A stretch of DNA of 64,000 nucleotides, taken from assembly GCF_037975245.1 (NCBI RefSeq), contig NC_092580.1, forward strand, positions 2,141,501-2,205,500, written 5' to 3'. A program made the translations under genes and the position numbers. Within the stretch, counting starts at the first letter, position 1. Each line of letters begins with the position of its first letter. This DNA is from Apostichopus japonicus. Lineage: Eukaryota > Echinodermata > Holothuroidea > Aspidochirotida > Stichopodidae. The notes under the pieces were generated by a model that was not told the DNA's origin, searched no databases, and saw nothing but the letters and a program-made list of their open reading frames with translations. Shown piece by piece: positions 16,473-28,863 of the stretch.

Positions 16473-18558
16473 ATATATTCCATATTATAAATTATATAAA
16501 TTATATGAATATTGGTTATATTTTCATGTAGTGATTTCATGTACATTTTTTTTTTAAAAGAAACAAATTAAGATTATCACTGCTGGCGTTGCCGTTTAAC
16601 ATACCTGACAAAAATCTGAAATATTAATGGTGGAAAAATTATTTTGACTCTCTCGTTTTAGATTTCGTACTCTAGGTATCAAACTATGGACATTTTGTCA
16701 CACTTATTTTACAGCATCCTTGTTTTTTGCTTTCATGCCAGACGAGAGGGGTCGGGAAAGTCACGCAACTTGCAAGCTTAGGGCACATCCCACCTTTCTT
16801 CATCTGTATAGCTCCCTCCCCTATCTTCTCCCCTATATAAGGAGGTCCAAGCAATAGCGTCCGCAGAAATGGTCTCATGGGGGGGGGGGGGTCAATAGGT
16901 CATGTAGGTGTAACACACTTCTTGATACTATCTAAGCGGAGCGCCACCATCGGTTGGCGCAGAGCGTATCACCATATTTAAAAATTGAGAGAACAAGACT
17001 ATAAAATATTTATGAGAAAACATAATCAGGAGTCTATTAAGAGCATCCTGATCAAATCTAAAGAATTCAATAGAACCCCACTTTCAATTAGTTGTAAATC
17101 CTCCACTGGGACCCCGGATGACTATGAAAGGCATCCTGACCAAATCTGGAAGAAAAATGGAACGGAGGGTGATAAAATGCACTATATAACATGACAAAAC
17201 AACCCCCCTTCTACACAGACACACCTTCACACGTCTTCTAATATTCTTTCGTTATTTATTGGGACCTATTTTGCTATTCCTTGGTCTTTTAATGGATAAC
17301 ATCACAAATATGTAAAACAATTTCTCTTTCAATGAATAAAGAAGGCAATGGATAATTTTATGTAATTTATTCAATCACGCGGTTTTTGTTTTGAATGGCA
17401 GTAATGAAATTTATCAAAGTTTTCCAAATGGAACTAAACGTGTACAGTTTTAAATAAGAAATTATAAGAATCTGTTCCTTAAACCATTGTCTAATTGGTC
17501 TTCTTTTAATTCGTGTAACTTATTCATGAAACAAATCATCGAGAACAGGCATTAATTACAATATCATGGAAATGTTTTCTTCAAATTTCAATGGGGGAAA
17601 TGATCAGTTCCCCTGGTTACACCGTCATTTAACCCCCTTCTTAACCACTCACCCCCACACACCGATACTAATCCTAAGGCAGCATGTTTCCTCGTGACAA
17701 GCAGCATGCAATGTTCTTTGCTATTTCCATGGATAAGGTCTCAGCTTTAAGCATATTTCGAAGTTTTTCCAAAAACGCGCTAGCGTACCTACATACACAT
17801 GTTGTATAAATGTCGTTACACGGCATCCGTAGTGACATCGTTTTTTGTGCCAAATTTCTTTTTCAATCATGCCTTTATTTTGCTTTCCGAAGTTATCTTT
17901 TAGAATGGTTATAATAATGATAACATCTAAAGACTTCTGAGTGGTATTTCTGTTTCCTGTGAAATCGTCTCGCTGAGATATTAGTGGTTGAATTTCCCGT
18001 ACGTTTTCACGGTAGGCCCCTCCGTTCAAGGTCAATTGACGACTATAACATTAGGTCCAAAATATTCCGATTTTGGTCCTCGTTTTCCACTCTTACCGCG
18101 ACAACTCCTCGTTACGTATCTACGGTGTCTTCTAAACGACATCATTATAAACAACGTTCTACATCATCGATAAGGTTTTTGTTGTCTTTCTTAAGTCATT
18201 TCATAATACTTTTTCTACGATATATATAAGTACACTACGGGGAAAGAACCAATGGCCGTCTTCGTGAACTCAACAACCTCAACCCTCCTCCTATAGCGAT
18301 CAATTCGCTCAATTTGTGAAAAAGTTCTAGTTTTATTCGTTCTCATTTGTTGTATATTATTATCTTTCATATGCGTCGAGCGCTCTCTTTTACAACTTCA
18401 CTAAACGCCCAGTGTCCGAGCTTTGACAATTTCCGTCACGCAACCGGAAATTGAAAAGTCGATTAATTTCACGTTTAGTTCTTAAAACGCAGCACGCAAT
18501 GTTCTTTGTTATTTCCTTGACGTAATGCATGGAGCAGCCAGTGGCGTAACGATGACCA
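16473..18558. repeat. 2-kb tandem duplication, copy 1
   Basis: Matches 18600-20873 throughout, with small indels, an intact GCGCC...GGCGC hairpin (16942-16961) and a poly-G run. Both copies end in GCATGGAGCAGCCAGTGGCG. Short open frames such as 18035-17721 (minus) recur in the second copy only because the copies are recent. No protein family recognised. Confidence 0.9.
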
Positions 18559-18599
18559 TGAGGAGGGGGGGGGGCAAGTGCCCCTCTTGCCTCTATATA

Positions 18600-20873
18600 T
18601 TATTATATTCCGTATTATAAATTATATGAATATAGGTTTATATTGTCATGTAGTGATTCCATGTACATTTTTTTGGAAAGAAACAAATTTAAATTATCAC
18701 TGCTGGCGTTGCCTTTTAACATACCTGACCGAAATCTGAAATTTTAATGGTGGAAAAATTATTGTGACTCTCTCGTTTTAGTTTTCGTACTCTAGTTATC
18801 AAACTATGGACATTTTGTCACAATTATTTTACAGCACCCTTGTGTTTCATTTCATGTCAGACGAGAGGGGTCGGGAGAGTCACGCAACTTGCAAGCTAAG
18901 GGTACATCCCACCCTATTTCATCTGTATAGCTCCCCTCCCCTATCTTCTCCCCTATCAGGAGGTCCAAGCAATAGCGTCCGCAGAAATGGTCACATGGGG
19001 GGGGGGGGGGGGATCAGTAGGTCATGTAGGTGTAACACTTCTTGATACTATCTAAGAGGAGCGCCACCATCGGTTGGCGCGGAGTGTACCACCATTTTTA
19101 AAATTGGATAGAACAAGACTTTAAAATATTTATGAGAAAACATCATTATTAAGAGCATCCTGATCAAATCTAAGAAATTCAATAGAACCCCACTTTCAAT
19201 TAGTTGTAAATCCTCCACTGGGACCCTGGATGACCATGAAAGGCATCCTGACCAAATCTGGAAGAAAAATGGAACGGAGGGTTATAAAATACTGCCCGAT
19301 ATAACATGACAAAACACCCCCCCCCCCCCTCTCTTCTACACAGACACACCTGTCATCTAATATTCTTTCGTTATTTATTGGGACCTATTTTGCTATTCCT
19401 TGGTCTTTTAATGCATAACATCACAAATATGTAAAACAATTTCTCTTTCAATGAATAATGGAGGCAATGCATAATTTTATGAAATGTGTTTAATCACGCA
19501 GTGTTTGTTTTGAATAGTAGTAATGAAATTTATCAACGTTTTCCAAATGAAATTAAACGTGTACAGTTTTAAATATGAAATTATAAGAATTTCTTCCTAA
19601 AACCTTTGTCTAATGGGTCTTCTTTTAATTCGTGTAACTTAATTAATCTAAAAACAAATCATCGATGGGGAAATGATCAGTTCCCCTGGTTACCCGTCAT
19701 TTAACCCCCTTCTCAACCACTCACCCACACACCGATACTAATCCTAAGGCAGCATGTTTCCTCGTGACAAGCAGCATGCAATGTTCTGTGCTTTTTCCAT
19801 GGATTAGCTCTCAGCTTTAGGCATATTTCAAAGTTTTCCCCAAAACGCGCTAGCGTACCTACATTCACATGTTATATAAATGTCGTTACACGGCATCCGT
19901 AGTGACATAGTTTTTTGTGCCAAATTTCTTTTTCAATCATGCCTTTATTCTGCTTTCCAAAGTTATCTTTTAGAATAGTTATAATAATGATAACATCTAA
20001 AGACTTCTGAGTGGTATTTCTGTTTCCTGTGAAATCGTCTCGCTGAGATATTAGTGGTTGAATTTCCCGTACGTTTTCACGGTAGGCCCCTCCGTTCAAG
20101 GTCAATTGACGACTATAACATTAGGTCCAAAATATTCCGATTCTGGTCCTCGTTTTCCACTCTTACCGCAACAACGCCTCGTTACGTTTCTACGGTGTCT
20201 TTTAAACGACATCATTATAAACAACGTTCTACATCATCGATAAGGTTTTTGTTGTCTTTCTTAAGTCATTTCATAATACTTTTTCTACGATATATATAAG
20301 TGCCGTACGGGAAAAGAACTAATGGCCGTCGTCGTGAACTCAACAACCACAACCTTCCTCCTATAGCGATCAATTCGCTCAATTTGTGAAAAACAGTCGC
20401 AGTTCTTGTTTTATTCGTTCTCATTTGTTGTATATTATTATCTTTCATATGCGTCGAGCGCTCTCTTTTACAACTTCACTAAACGCCCAGTGTCCGAGCT
20501 TTGACAATTTCCGTCAGGCAACCGGAAATTGAAAAGTCGATTAGTTTCACGTTTAGTTCTTAAAACTATCGTAAATTATCTTTAACATATTATGATGGAA
20601 TGATTTCCATCGAAATTTTGGACGAATCTTTCGTAAAACTCTAGAAACTGAGGCAAAAAGATCATGTTTGGAATGTTTCGATTTTCTCTAGGCTCGAGCG
20701 ACAGTTCCCCTGGTTACACCGTCATTTAAACCCCTTCTCAACGACCCTGCCCCCCCCCCAGATACTATCCCATTCTAAGGCAGCATGTTTCCTCGTGACA
20801 CGCAGCACGCAATATTCTTTGATATTTCCTTGACGTAATGCATGGAGCAGCCAGTGGCGTAACTTTGAACCTG
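18600..20873. repeat. 2-kb tandem duplication, copy 2
   Basis: Second copy of the unit at 16473, with an extra segment 20568-20800 that copy 1 lacks. That segment itself re-uses the GGCAGCATGTTTCCTCGTGA module found inside both copies (17680, 19750, 20778), so the array is nested. Confidence 0.88.
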
Positions 20874-21150
20874 GGGCCCCGGCTCCTGGCCCAAAAGGGC
20901 CCCTACCAGGAGGTCCAAGCAACGGCGTCCGCAGGAATGTTCACATGGAGTCTGGGGGAGGGGGGGGGGATGAGTAGGTCATGTAAGTGTAACACACTTC
21001 TTGATACATGCATTATGGGTCCGTATGCAATGAACATAACTAGAGAACTGTTGGTTGGGTGAAATCATTGAAATGTCAAATGTTTAACTTTTTTTACATT
21101 TTCCAGGGGGGGGGGGGCAAGTGCCCCAATTGTCCCTTCCTGCGGACGCC
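20842..21150. mobile_element. hAT-like terminus and GC-rich repeat debris
   Basis: CAGTGGCGTAAC at 20853 resembles the hAT MITE end at 11307. The same start occurs at 18540 and a variant (CAGTGACGTAAC) at 26839. A matching right end was not located, so these are treated as fragments. Confidence 0.4.
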
Positions 21151-21159
21151 CATGGGTCC

Positions 21160-24100
21160 AAGGATTTATGCAGGTTCAATGCAGGGCTTAGTTTAGAACA
21201 TATGAATGGCCATTTAGCATTTACACATTGTTTCCAGCTGACAAATATGTTTTAATGCTAAAATTCATCAAGAGAAATGACAGAACAATACTATCAACAT
21301 AGCTATAAAAAATTTTTGTAACTATAAACCATGGAATGAGGATTGAGGAATTCGGCTTCTGGATACATCTTACAACTTGTATGAGTGAGAAACAACATTA
21401 AGTCTTGCATCAGTTTTTCCTTCCCAGTAAAAACGGGCCCTCCCTATCCAAAGAGGTATCGCGTTTTTCTGTTCATCAATATAGTGGGCCCCCCTTCTGG
21501 TAGGGGCCCCCGGCTCAGCACGGTCCGAGCCCATAAGAGATACGAGGCTGCCCCCACCTACCCCTCTCACAGCTGCCACCCGCCACCGGTTGGCTGGTTT
21601 CTTATGTTCCCCTCACGAAAGATGTAATATAGCAGGGTGGCTCGTGAGCCATTTGCGGCTCTTTCCAAATTAAATGCACGGCTAGCGGAGACATGTTGTC
21701 AGAGCTCCTTGTTACATCATAAATAATAATATACGGTAAATTGACAACATATGTGTAAGTTTTGTTCATGTCATGTTGCTCTCAAAGATCAGACGTTTAT
21801 CGTATTTTGCTGCTGTTACATTACTAAAGCCGTTGGCCACCCCTTGGAATATAGACTCTTAGAATCGGCAGTTAGTCTAGTGACCAAATATTCGACAGGT
21901 GGAAGCGAATAGCTCGCACTACTTAATGCACCACAGTTAGTGCGCCCAGAACTATTTTAGCATTGCATCACGTAGACAATTTATGTTTCAGATGTGAAGT
22001 ATTAAGTTGACTCTAATATACTCTAACCTATACAGAAGCAGTATTTTATATATATAGATATATATATATATATATATATACTCTTGGGAAAACTCTCGCA
22101 GTATTGCTGTAGGTGAGAAATTGTGTCTGGGAAGTAAAGACTTAGCGAATCAAGGTATTGACATCTCATACAGTATAAGTTGTAAATCCAAGCTACCGCG
22201 TCATTCCTTTAACCCGGTGTCTACGGGATCATCACCCTACGCAGCAGGATTAGAGGAGCATGAATAGATTATGCCTCCCCATCGATACTAAGTTCACCTG
22301 AGCGTAGTGAACAACAATAGATTTACGCCGAAACGGCGCAGACTGTGTTGGTTATTCGTTACTGTTTGGAAATTGTGGCTTGCAGATACAGTGGAAGTTG
22401 TGAAAGAAATTGTGGACCACCTAATTACTGATAAAGGGCCTAACTGAAACAAAGTAACATACATGCCGCAAACTTAACATGATATAGAATATGGAAGGAA
22501 TTATTTGTTGGTAAAACGGGACGGATGCTCCATCTCTTGCCCAGTTGAATGTTTACTGCTAGAACGACGATAACCTATCATCCGTCTGTTAACTAGACGT
22601 CAATGTAGCCTACAGAATGGTCGTAGTCAAGCAGTATATGGACCCATCGATACTCAACTGAAGTGTCGAGAAATTAAAACTATGCTTACGGTCGTTGGAC
22701 TTTACAAGATAACTGGATTTTAATGTGTAGGGCATATATGTTAATACAGTAAGCTAGGCTGTGTTAAATATATGACCCACGTAACTATGCAATTAAAATC
22801 CACAAAGGTAAGAATACAGTACTAATTGCCTATATGTATACAATGTAGACATATTCTAGGGTTCGGTATCTTAGTTTCGGATGTTAGAAATTACTTTTAT
22901 GGCCATGTCGAATTCTAAGTTAATTATACGGACATAGTTTGAGGTTCTTCTTTCGATGTTTCAACGGAAATATATTTTAATAGCTTGACTTGTTCAATTT
23001 TCATGTCAAATAATGAATTATCAGTTAAAAGTTTTGATACATTTCAACTTTCTGTTTAAATGGGAGTCACGTACTACCGTGGAACCTTTATTATGGATGA
23101 TCAAATGTTGAAAGTGAAATCAAGTTTATTAATTGCTCCCATAATCAATCTTCATTTGTTTAATAATTTAAAATGTTACCTCAGTTGGCCAACTGTAATC
23201 TTATAGTAAGTAAAGCTAAATAAATTTGGCAAAATATGTTGACTAGAAGCAAATGCACATTTTGTATTGACCCTTTGTACAGTTTCGATAGTAGCCTATA
23301 CCACCCTTACTAACACAATGTCATAGCTTAACAAAACTAACTTAACGAGTCAAGTTTGATGACGGTAAAGTCTAAATTTGACAATTTTCCAGTTTTACTT
23401 TATCATCGGCTATATGAGATACAGTGATGTGAAAAGTGGACAGTTATAGTCGAATGTCGCAAAGAGCCAAATGGAATACTATTATTACCGACTTAATTAT
23501 TTGGTGTCCATGATATTGGAAGTTGTTTCAATCTGATCATTCGAGCTTTAATCGTATTTTGAGTAATATTCAATGAAGCAGAAATATCAAAATTAGCAGA
23601 AATTAGAGGCCAAACCTGTTTCTACATTTCCACTACAAAGATCTTAAAAGTGTAGCAAACCCATCCATCACCATCTTTCAATATCGCAGAGAGATACATG
23701 TGATGAATAACGTCCCCAAATATCTCAGAAATATATTCTCATTATTCAATTTGAGAGATATCCCACCTAATTCATACCGTATAGACTGCATCAAATCTTA
23801 CATTATCGAATCACATATACTTGAATTATGGCGGTTTTTTTTATGTATTAATACTAATGCTTGCAGTTGCTGTAATAGAAGTGGGTTTTGCCGATGTTTC
23901 CTGACATGACCTAGCACTGGCATTGGTTTTAGTGTAACTCTATTTATAGTCAACTTGAATATGAAACGAAATACATACAACGGCAAAGTCAAAGGTGTTA
24001 CGACTTTAAAAAACCTAATACTTCATCGTCGGAGCAAAAGTTTCTTTCGACATTTCGGGAGTTGTTCATTACACAAAAGTCCCTAACATATACAGTAATT

Positions 24101-27100
24101 AAGTTATGAAGAAAATGATTGGAGTTTCTCTTCCTTTCGATATATCGTTGGTAGTTTCAACCCTTTCTTATTGATGGTGTTTTGTTTATTATTGCAGCAT
24201 CAATACAGATTATGTTTGGATGTGTGTTTGGCAGAAACCTTTGCAAATCTCGTTATATTAGTTTCTACATATACACCCTCTATTTAATTAACTTTAATAA
24301 TTAGCAGCACAAACAGGCTAGTACATCACCGTCTTAATAACGAGACTTAATTCCTGTTTGACTTAATGAGTTAGGTACTTTTGCCCAAGATGATTCCGTA
24401 TATTAGGTTACAAATCACCACCGGTAATGCACGATAGCTGTATCGCAGTATAGTATCGAATTTGCCATTATTGCATGACTCCAGGCTAATTGTTTAGGAG
24501 GAGACAATCGTATCTATTTGTACATACGTTCACCTTGGATGTATTTCAGACGGAACCTACAAATTAAGATTATAATAAGTAAACCGGTGAGCCAAGTTAT
24601 CGGTGTCTAAAAGAAGTAATTACTTTGTTAGTTACTATATATGGTGGAAAAGTTTCGGTGATCTTGTCGCATTGGTCTATACTGCTGGTTTCAATCTTTG
24701 CAAGGAGAGACACTTTTCGGTATAGTCCGAGCCATTACCCAGAACCATGTTTTCTCTTTCTTTCCCAAACGGCAGAAATCCTTTTCTGTCATATTTACTC
24801 ACTAAAGTAAGCAGTCAGCTGATATAGACTCTCCCTCCCCCATGTACCCCCCCCCCCATCCCCCATGTACCTCCCAATATGGACCATAGAAATTTGCAAT
24901 ATAGGCCTATATGACATCATATGACATTTATTATGAAGTACAATTAAATAATATATGATGATATGAACCATCAATGCACGGATTATGCATTTGCCGTGAT
25001 TTTTTCAGCATGCTGCTTTGAATTTACCGATAGCGTTTCATGCTGTCGTTCTGGATTGATAATATTTGGTAAAATTGGTACAACAGTTTCATAAAGGCCC
25101 GTCTACACCAGGGAGATATTAGGTCCTAACAACTCACTCGGCCTATACTGTCTTCCTTTCGGCAAAATATGTAGATAATTTAATACCCATGCAGGACAAC
25201 CAGTAGTACCTCCACATACCATTATACAGTCGGTCCAGTAGGCCTTAGTAATGATTCCAGCTAATGTCAGGCCTTACTACTACGTTTACTTCTTTTGCCA
25301 AGATCTTTTCTGTCTGAAACATTGATATATCTAATTTAACCATCTCCAGTTTCATGCAACAAGTAATGGAATTCAACATGTAGAAAGGTTTATTTGGGTT
25401 GTAGTTCTATTTTAAGTTTAGGACAAATTTTGGGGCTGTTTACAAATGATCTTTAAAACGAAAAAATGCCTTACGTTTGGTCGCAATGTTTTTTTCGCTT
25501 TACTTTTTCATGCTGTCTTCGTTTCCAAGGCCGCGTTAAGCTTATCAATGACTAGTAATGAGAATTGACCAATCTGCTTATCATGGGTCCGTTCTTTCAT
25601 CCGGCCTCTCGTTATTCAAACAAACAATATAGCGTGAAGTTCTATTGATTTATCTTCATCATTTCAATTGGGCTATTCTCATCGATTTTGGCTGAGACTT
25701 GAGTAATCAGAGAGATCCTTAGCGGGTGTACTCGACACAGTCTCCAAGGAGCAAATATTACTTATAACGAGAGACCGTGAAAGAAAACAACGGTGATTTA
25801 AATTAATGAGTGGGTCTCGCGCTGACAAACGCCATCTCAATGGTCAGTGAAGGGTGTGGACCGGGGGAGGGCATTCTAAATAGCCAGCTGAACAAGAATC
25901 CCGAAATGCAAGCTCTCATCTAATGATTATGTAACTAGCGCAACCCGAGCTCACATAAAAAATAGCAACTCCCGGCATATAGATACATCCCCTACTGGCC
26001 CCAAGAAAGGATATCGCACTATCCACGAGTGGATATAGGCCGTTATGTTAGCAACAATGCAACCTATGGCATCTGACAGGTCGTGGGTTCGAGCCCTGAC
26101 CCGCTAAATTAACGTCAGTTTTTCATCCTCTGAGATGGTATTCCCATCCAAATAGTCTACCAAATTGTAAAAGGAATTAATGAATCTATACTCCGTAAAA
26201 TAATTGCCCTCAAGGGCGATTATCGTAATATCAATTTTAAATTCAACAAGGAACTGCAAATGTATGTTGCAACTGATTCAGATCGAAGATTCATCTTACG
26301 AAATGTTTCATCAAACAACTCGAAATATAAATATGTCTATTACTATATACCTGTTTAATAAACGATTTACAATTAGCATAGGTGACTCCCGTCCACCCTT
26401 TGTGGAAATCAATGAGCATATGCCGAATGTGTGTATACGTCATCTTGACATAGAGACGATAGCCATCATAAACAGTGACCAAATATATTACAAAGAGACA
26501 TGATGGCCACTCAAATTAAAATTTGAACAATTATATTCCCTCAATTACAATTTATACTCTCAAAATAGTACTCTCAAATCTTTTGGGGGAAACTTGAGGG
26601 TCAAAGATCTTCCAGGAAAGCAATTTTAAACATCAAAATTTAGTGTAATTATAGAAGGCAATGTTAATGATCTTATCGCGGTAAATTTTAATTTCATCGT
26701 TTTTCCATTATTTCTGTGACATTCTGTCAACATTATTAATAATTATTATTATTATTATTTTGTTTTCTTTCAATTATTCCTGTTGCAATTATTCCTGTTG
26801 TTCTATGCCTGTTGCAGAACTATGTTCTAGATCAAACCAGTGACGTAACTAGGTCGGTGCGAACTCCCAGGGTTAGGCCCCAAGGGGGGGGGGGGTAGGA
26901 CTTTGAAAAATGCCACTGATCAGCTGCAGCCAGCCGTCGGCCATAAGCCAGTGCAGCGTTGTGTAGCCAGTAAACCAAACGCTCCCCAAAAATAGGAGTT
27001 CAAAAGAAATCCTGTCCACAACAGAGAAAGAACGAGAGGGCCGCATTTGAGCCTCTTTGAGGTGCCAAAAATACTGCTCAGCCCCAACCCATGGTTGACA

Positions 27101-28700
27101 TTGGCTGAATGTGAACTCTCATTTGGGGCCCCTTTTCTATTGTGGTACCGTGGCCCTGTTGGCGATGCCGGGTCGTTGAACCTTAAATATAGGACCCCAC
27201 GAAACATAGATTGGTGACGTTGAAATTGATTTCAACATTGATAAAGTGAAAGGATTAAAAAGAACCCCTATTGATCCAACATAATCTTATTATTGTAAAC
27301 AGAGATGTAAACATAACTGTTACAAGAGAAGTCAAGTTTGAAGCCTTTAGAACGACTATTTTCTTAGGTACTGAGTCGAAGTTATTGATTTATATTGTTA
27401 GTCTTTGTTATTATATGCTAAAAGAGTGGATTAGCATCTTATTAGTCGATAAATCCCAGGGATAAAGCCGATAAACATAAGGTTATTCCTCGGGCATACT
27501 CTATCAATTCTGTGACAGGGTGGGTCTAATTATTGGTAGCAACGTTTTTAAAATACGATTAAAAAGAAGCCATGCTACAAAAACTAAACTCTCATAATTA
27601 TGTTACTTCACTAATTTATTTTTGCGATGGTCAAACACTACAGTCAAACTCTCTAACTCTTTGCTGGATGTTAGGAAACCATTTTTAGAAGGTGGGGGGG
27701 GGGGGGAATATCTATATAGCAAAATAGTACAAGTTTCTTCATAACTATCCTTTTGTATATATTTAGGTCTTGGATTCGAACGTGATGGTCTGGGACTTTA
27801 ACGAATAAGCCATGCTGCAATGCTCGTTACAAGGTCGCTAATTCTCTCATAGACAAAGTTCATTACATCTCTTATGTCTTATCTTACGTCCTTATGATAC
27901 GTCTCTTATGTCTTACGTCCTTATGATACGTGTTAAAAATTGCAGTCAACTTAGATCCTAGGTTCTGCACTCAAGGAATGGGTCCTGGGACTGTGTCTGT
28001 AGGAGACCAACATTGTGTGGTTTGGGTGCACGTGACAGATACAGATGTAATTCCAGTAGTTGGCCTTCATTGAATAACTTGGTGGTTCCAACTAAAGACT
28101 AATCGTTAAAATCCAAAGCCTGTCTATCAATCCACCAACTATTGTTTTGAGTCGGATATTCATCTTCATTTACGTTCCAGTCGATGAAATATTTTGTATT
28201 CGGTCACCAATCGATATCAACGTACTGTTCTATTCATGTTTTCGATCAGTCACAAGGTAATGATTACATTAAATATTTACGTATACAAACATGATTACAA
28301 AAGGCAATGGTTTTAACCGTGATGTTGTTCTTCATCTATTCATTGCGACCGAAAACTTTGCTACGAACTTTAATTTATCGATACACATCAACCCCGCCTG
28401 CGGAGTGATTGTTTGTGCGTATATGCATGCGTTTGTTTAAGAACGCATACCATTGAATTTTCGATGACTCGTGCGTTCTTTATATAATTTAAATGTCTCT
28501 GGAATTTTCGTCAAAGTAACATTTGGATATATCGAGACAATCTGCACACGGGAAGTTGATCGAAATTAGAAGCTGCGAGCATTGGAACTTTGTCCGTTAA
28601 ACTACATCGCATAATTAAGAAACTTCCTTAAAGGAATTGAATGCTAAGCCTAAGTCTCGCTAAATCTCAAAACGGTAAAACAAGTCCCATATGCCAAGAG
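21160..28700. other. Intergenic stretch, no gene found
   Basis: Contains a (TA)n microsatellite (22046-22080), C10 and G11 runs (24847, 26885), a hAT-like end at 26839, and a B-box-like GTGGGTTCGAGCCC at 26083 that may be a decayed SINE. All open frames are under 100 codons and unconvincing. Confidence 0.6.
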
Positions 28701-28733
28701 CATTGCTTGAATACCTGATAAAAGACCGTGTGT

Positions 28734-28863
28734 ATGTCCGTCATGTTAGTTACGAATCCAAAGTCGCAGACTCAAGTTACTATATATGTCTCACCGAGTG
28801 CGCTTTTGAACGTGTTAATTGACTCAGGATTGCATTTGGTTGACAACCGCTATGGAAACACAG
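28734..28863 (+). CDS. Uncharacterised gene, exon 1 (coding or 5' UTR)
   Basis: Ends CACAG|GTAAGC. It is followed by a very short 64-base intron with a T-rich end. Coding status is doubtful because the next exon offers its own ATG. Confidence 0.4.

Noticed and set aside
17721-20105. Conserved minus-strand frame present in both 2-kb copies
   Set aside because: Conservation is explained by recent duplication at the DNA level; no similarity to a known protein.
26040-26110. tRNA-like B box GTGGGTTCGAGCCC
   Set aside because: No convincing A box or acceptor stem upstream; at best a decayed SINE.
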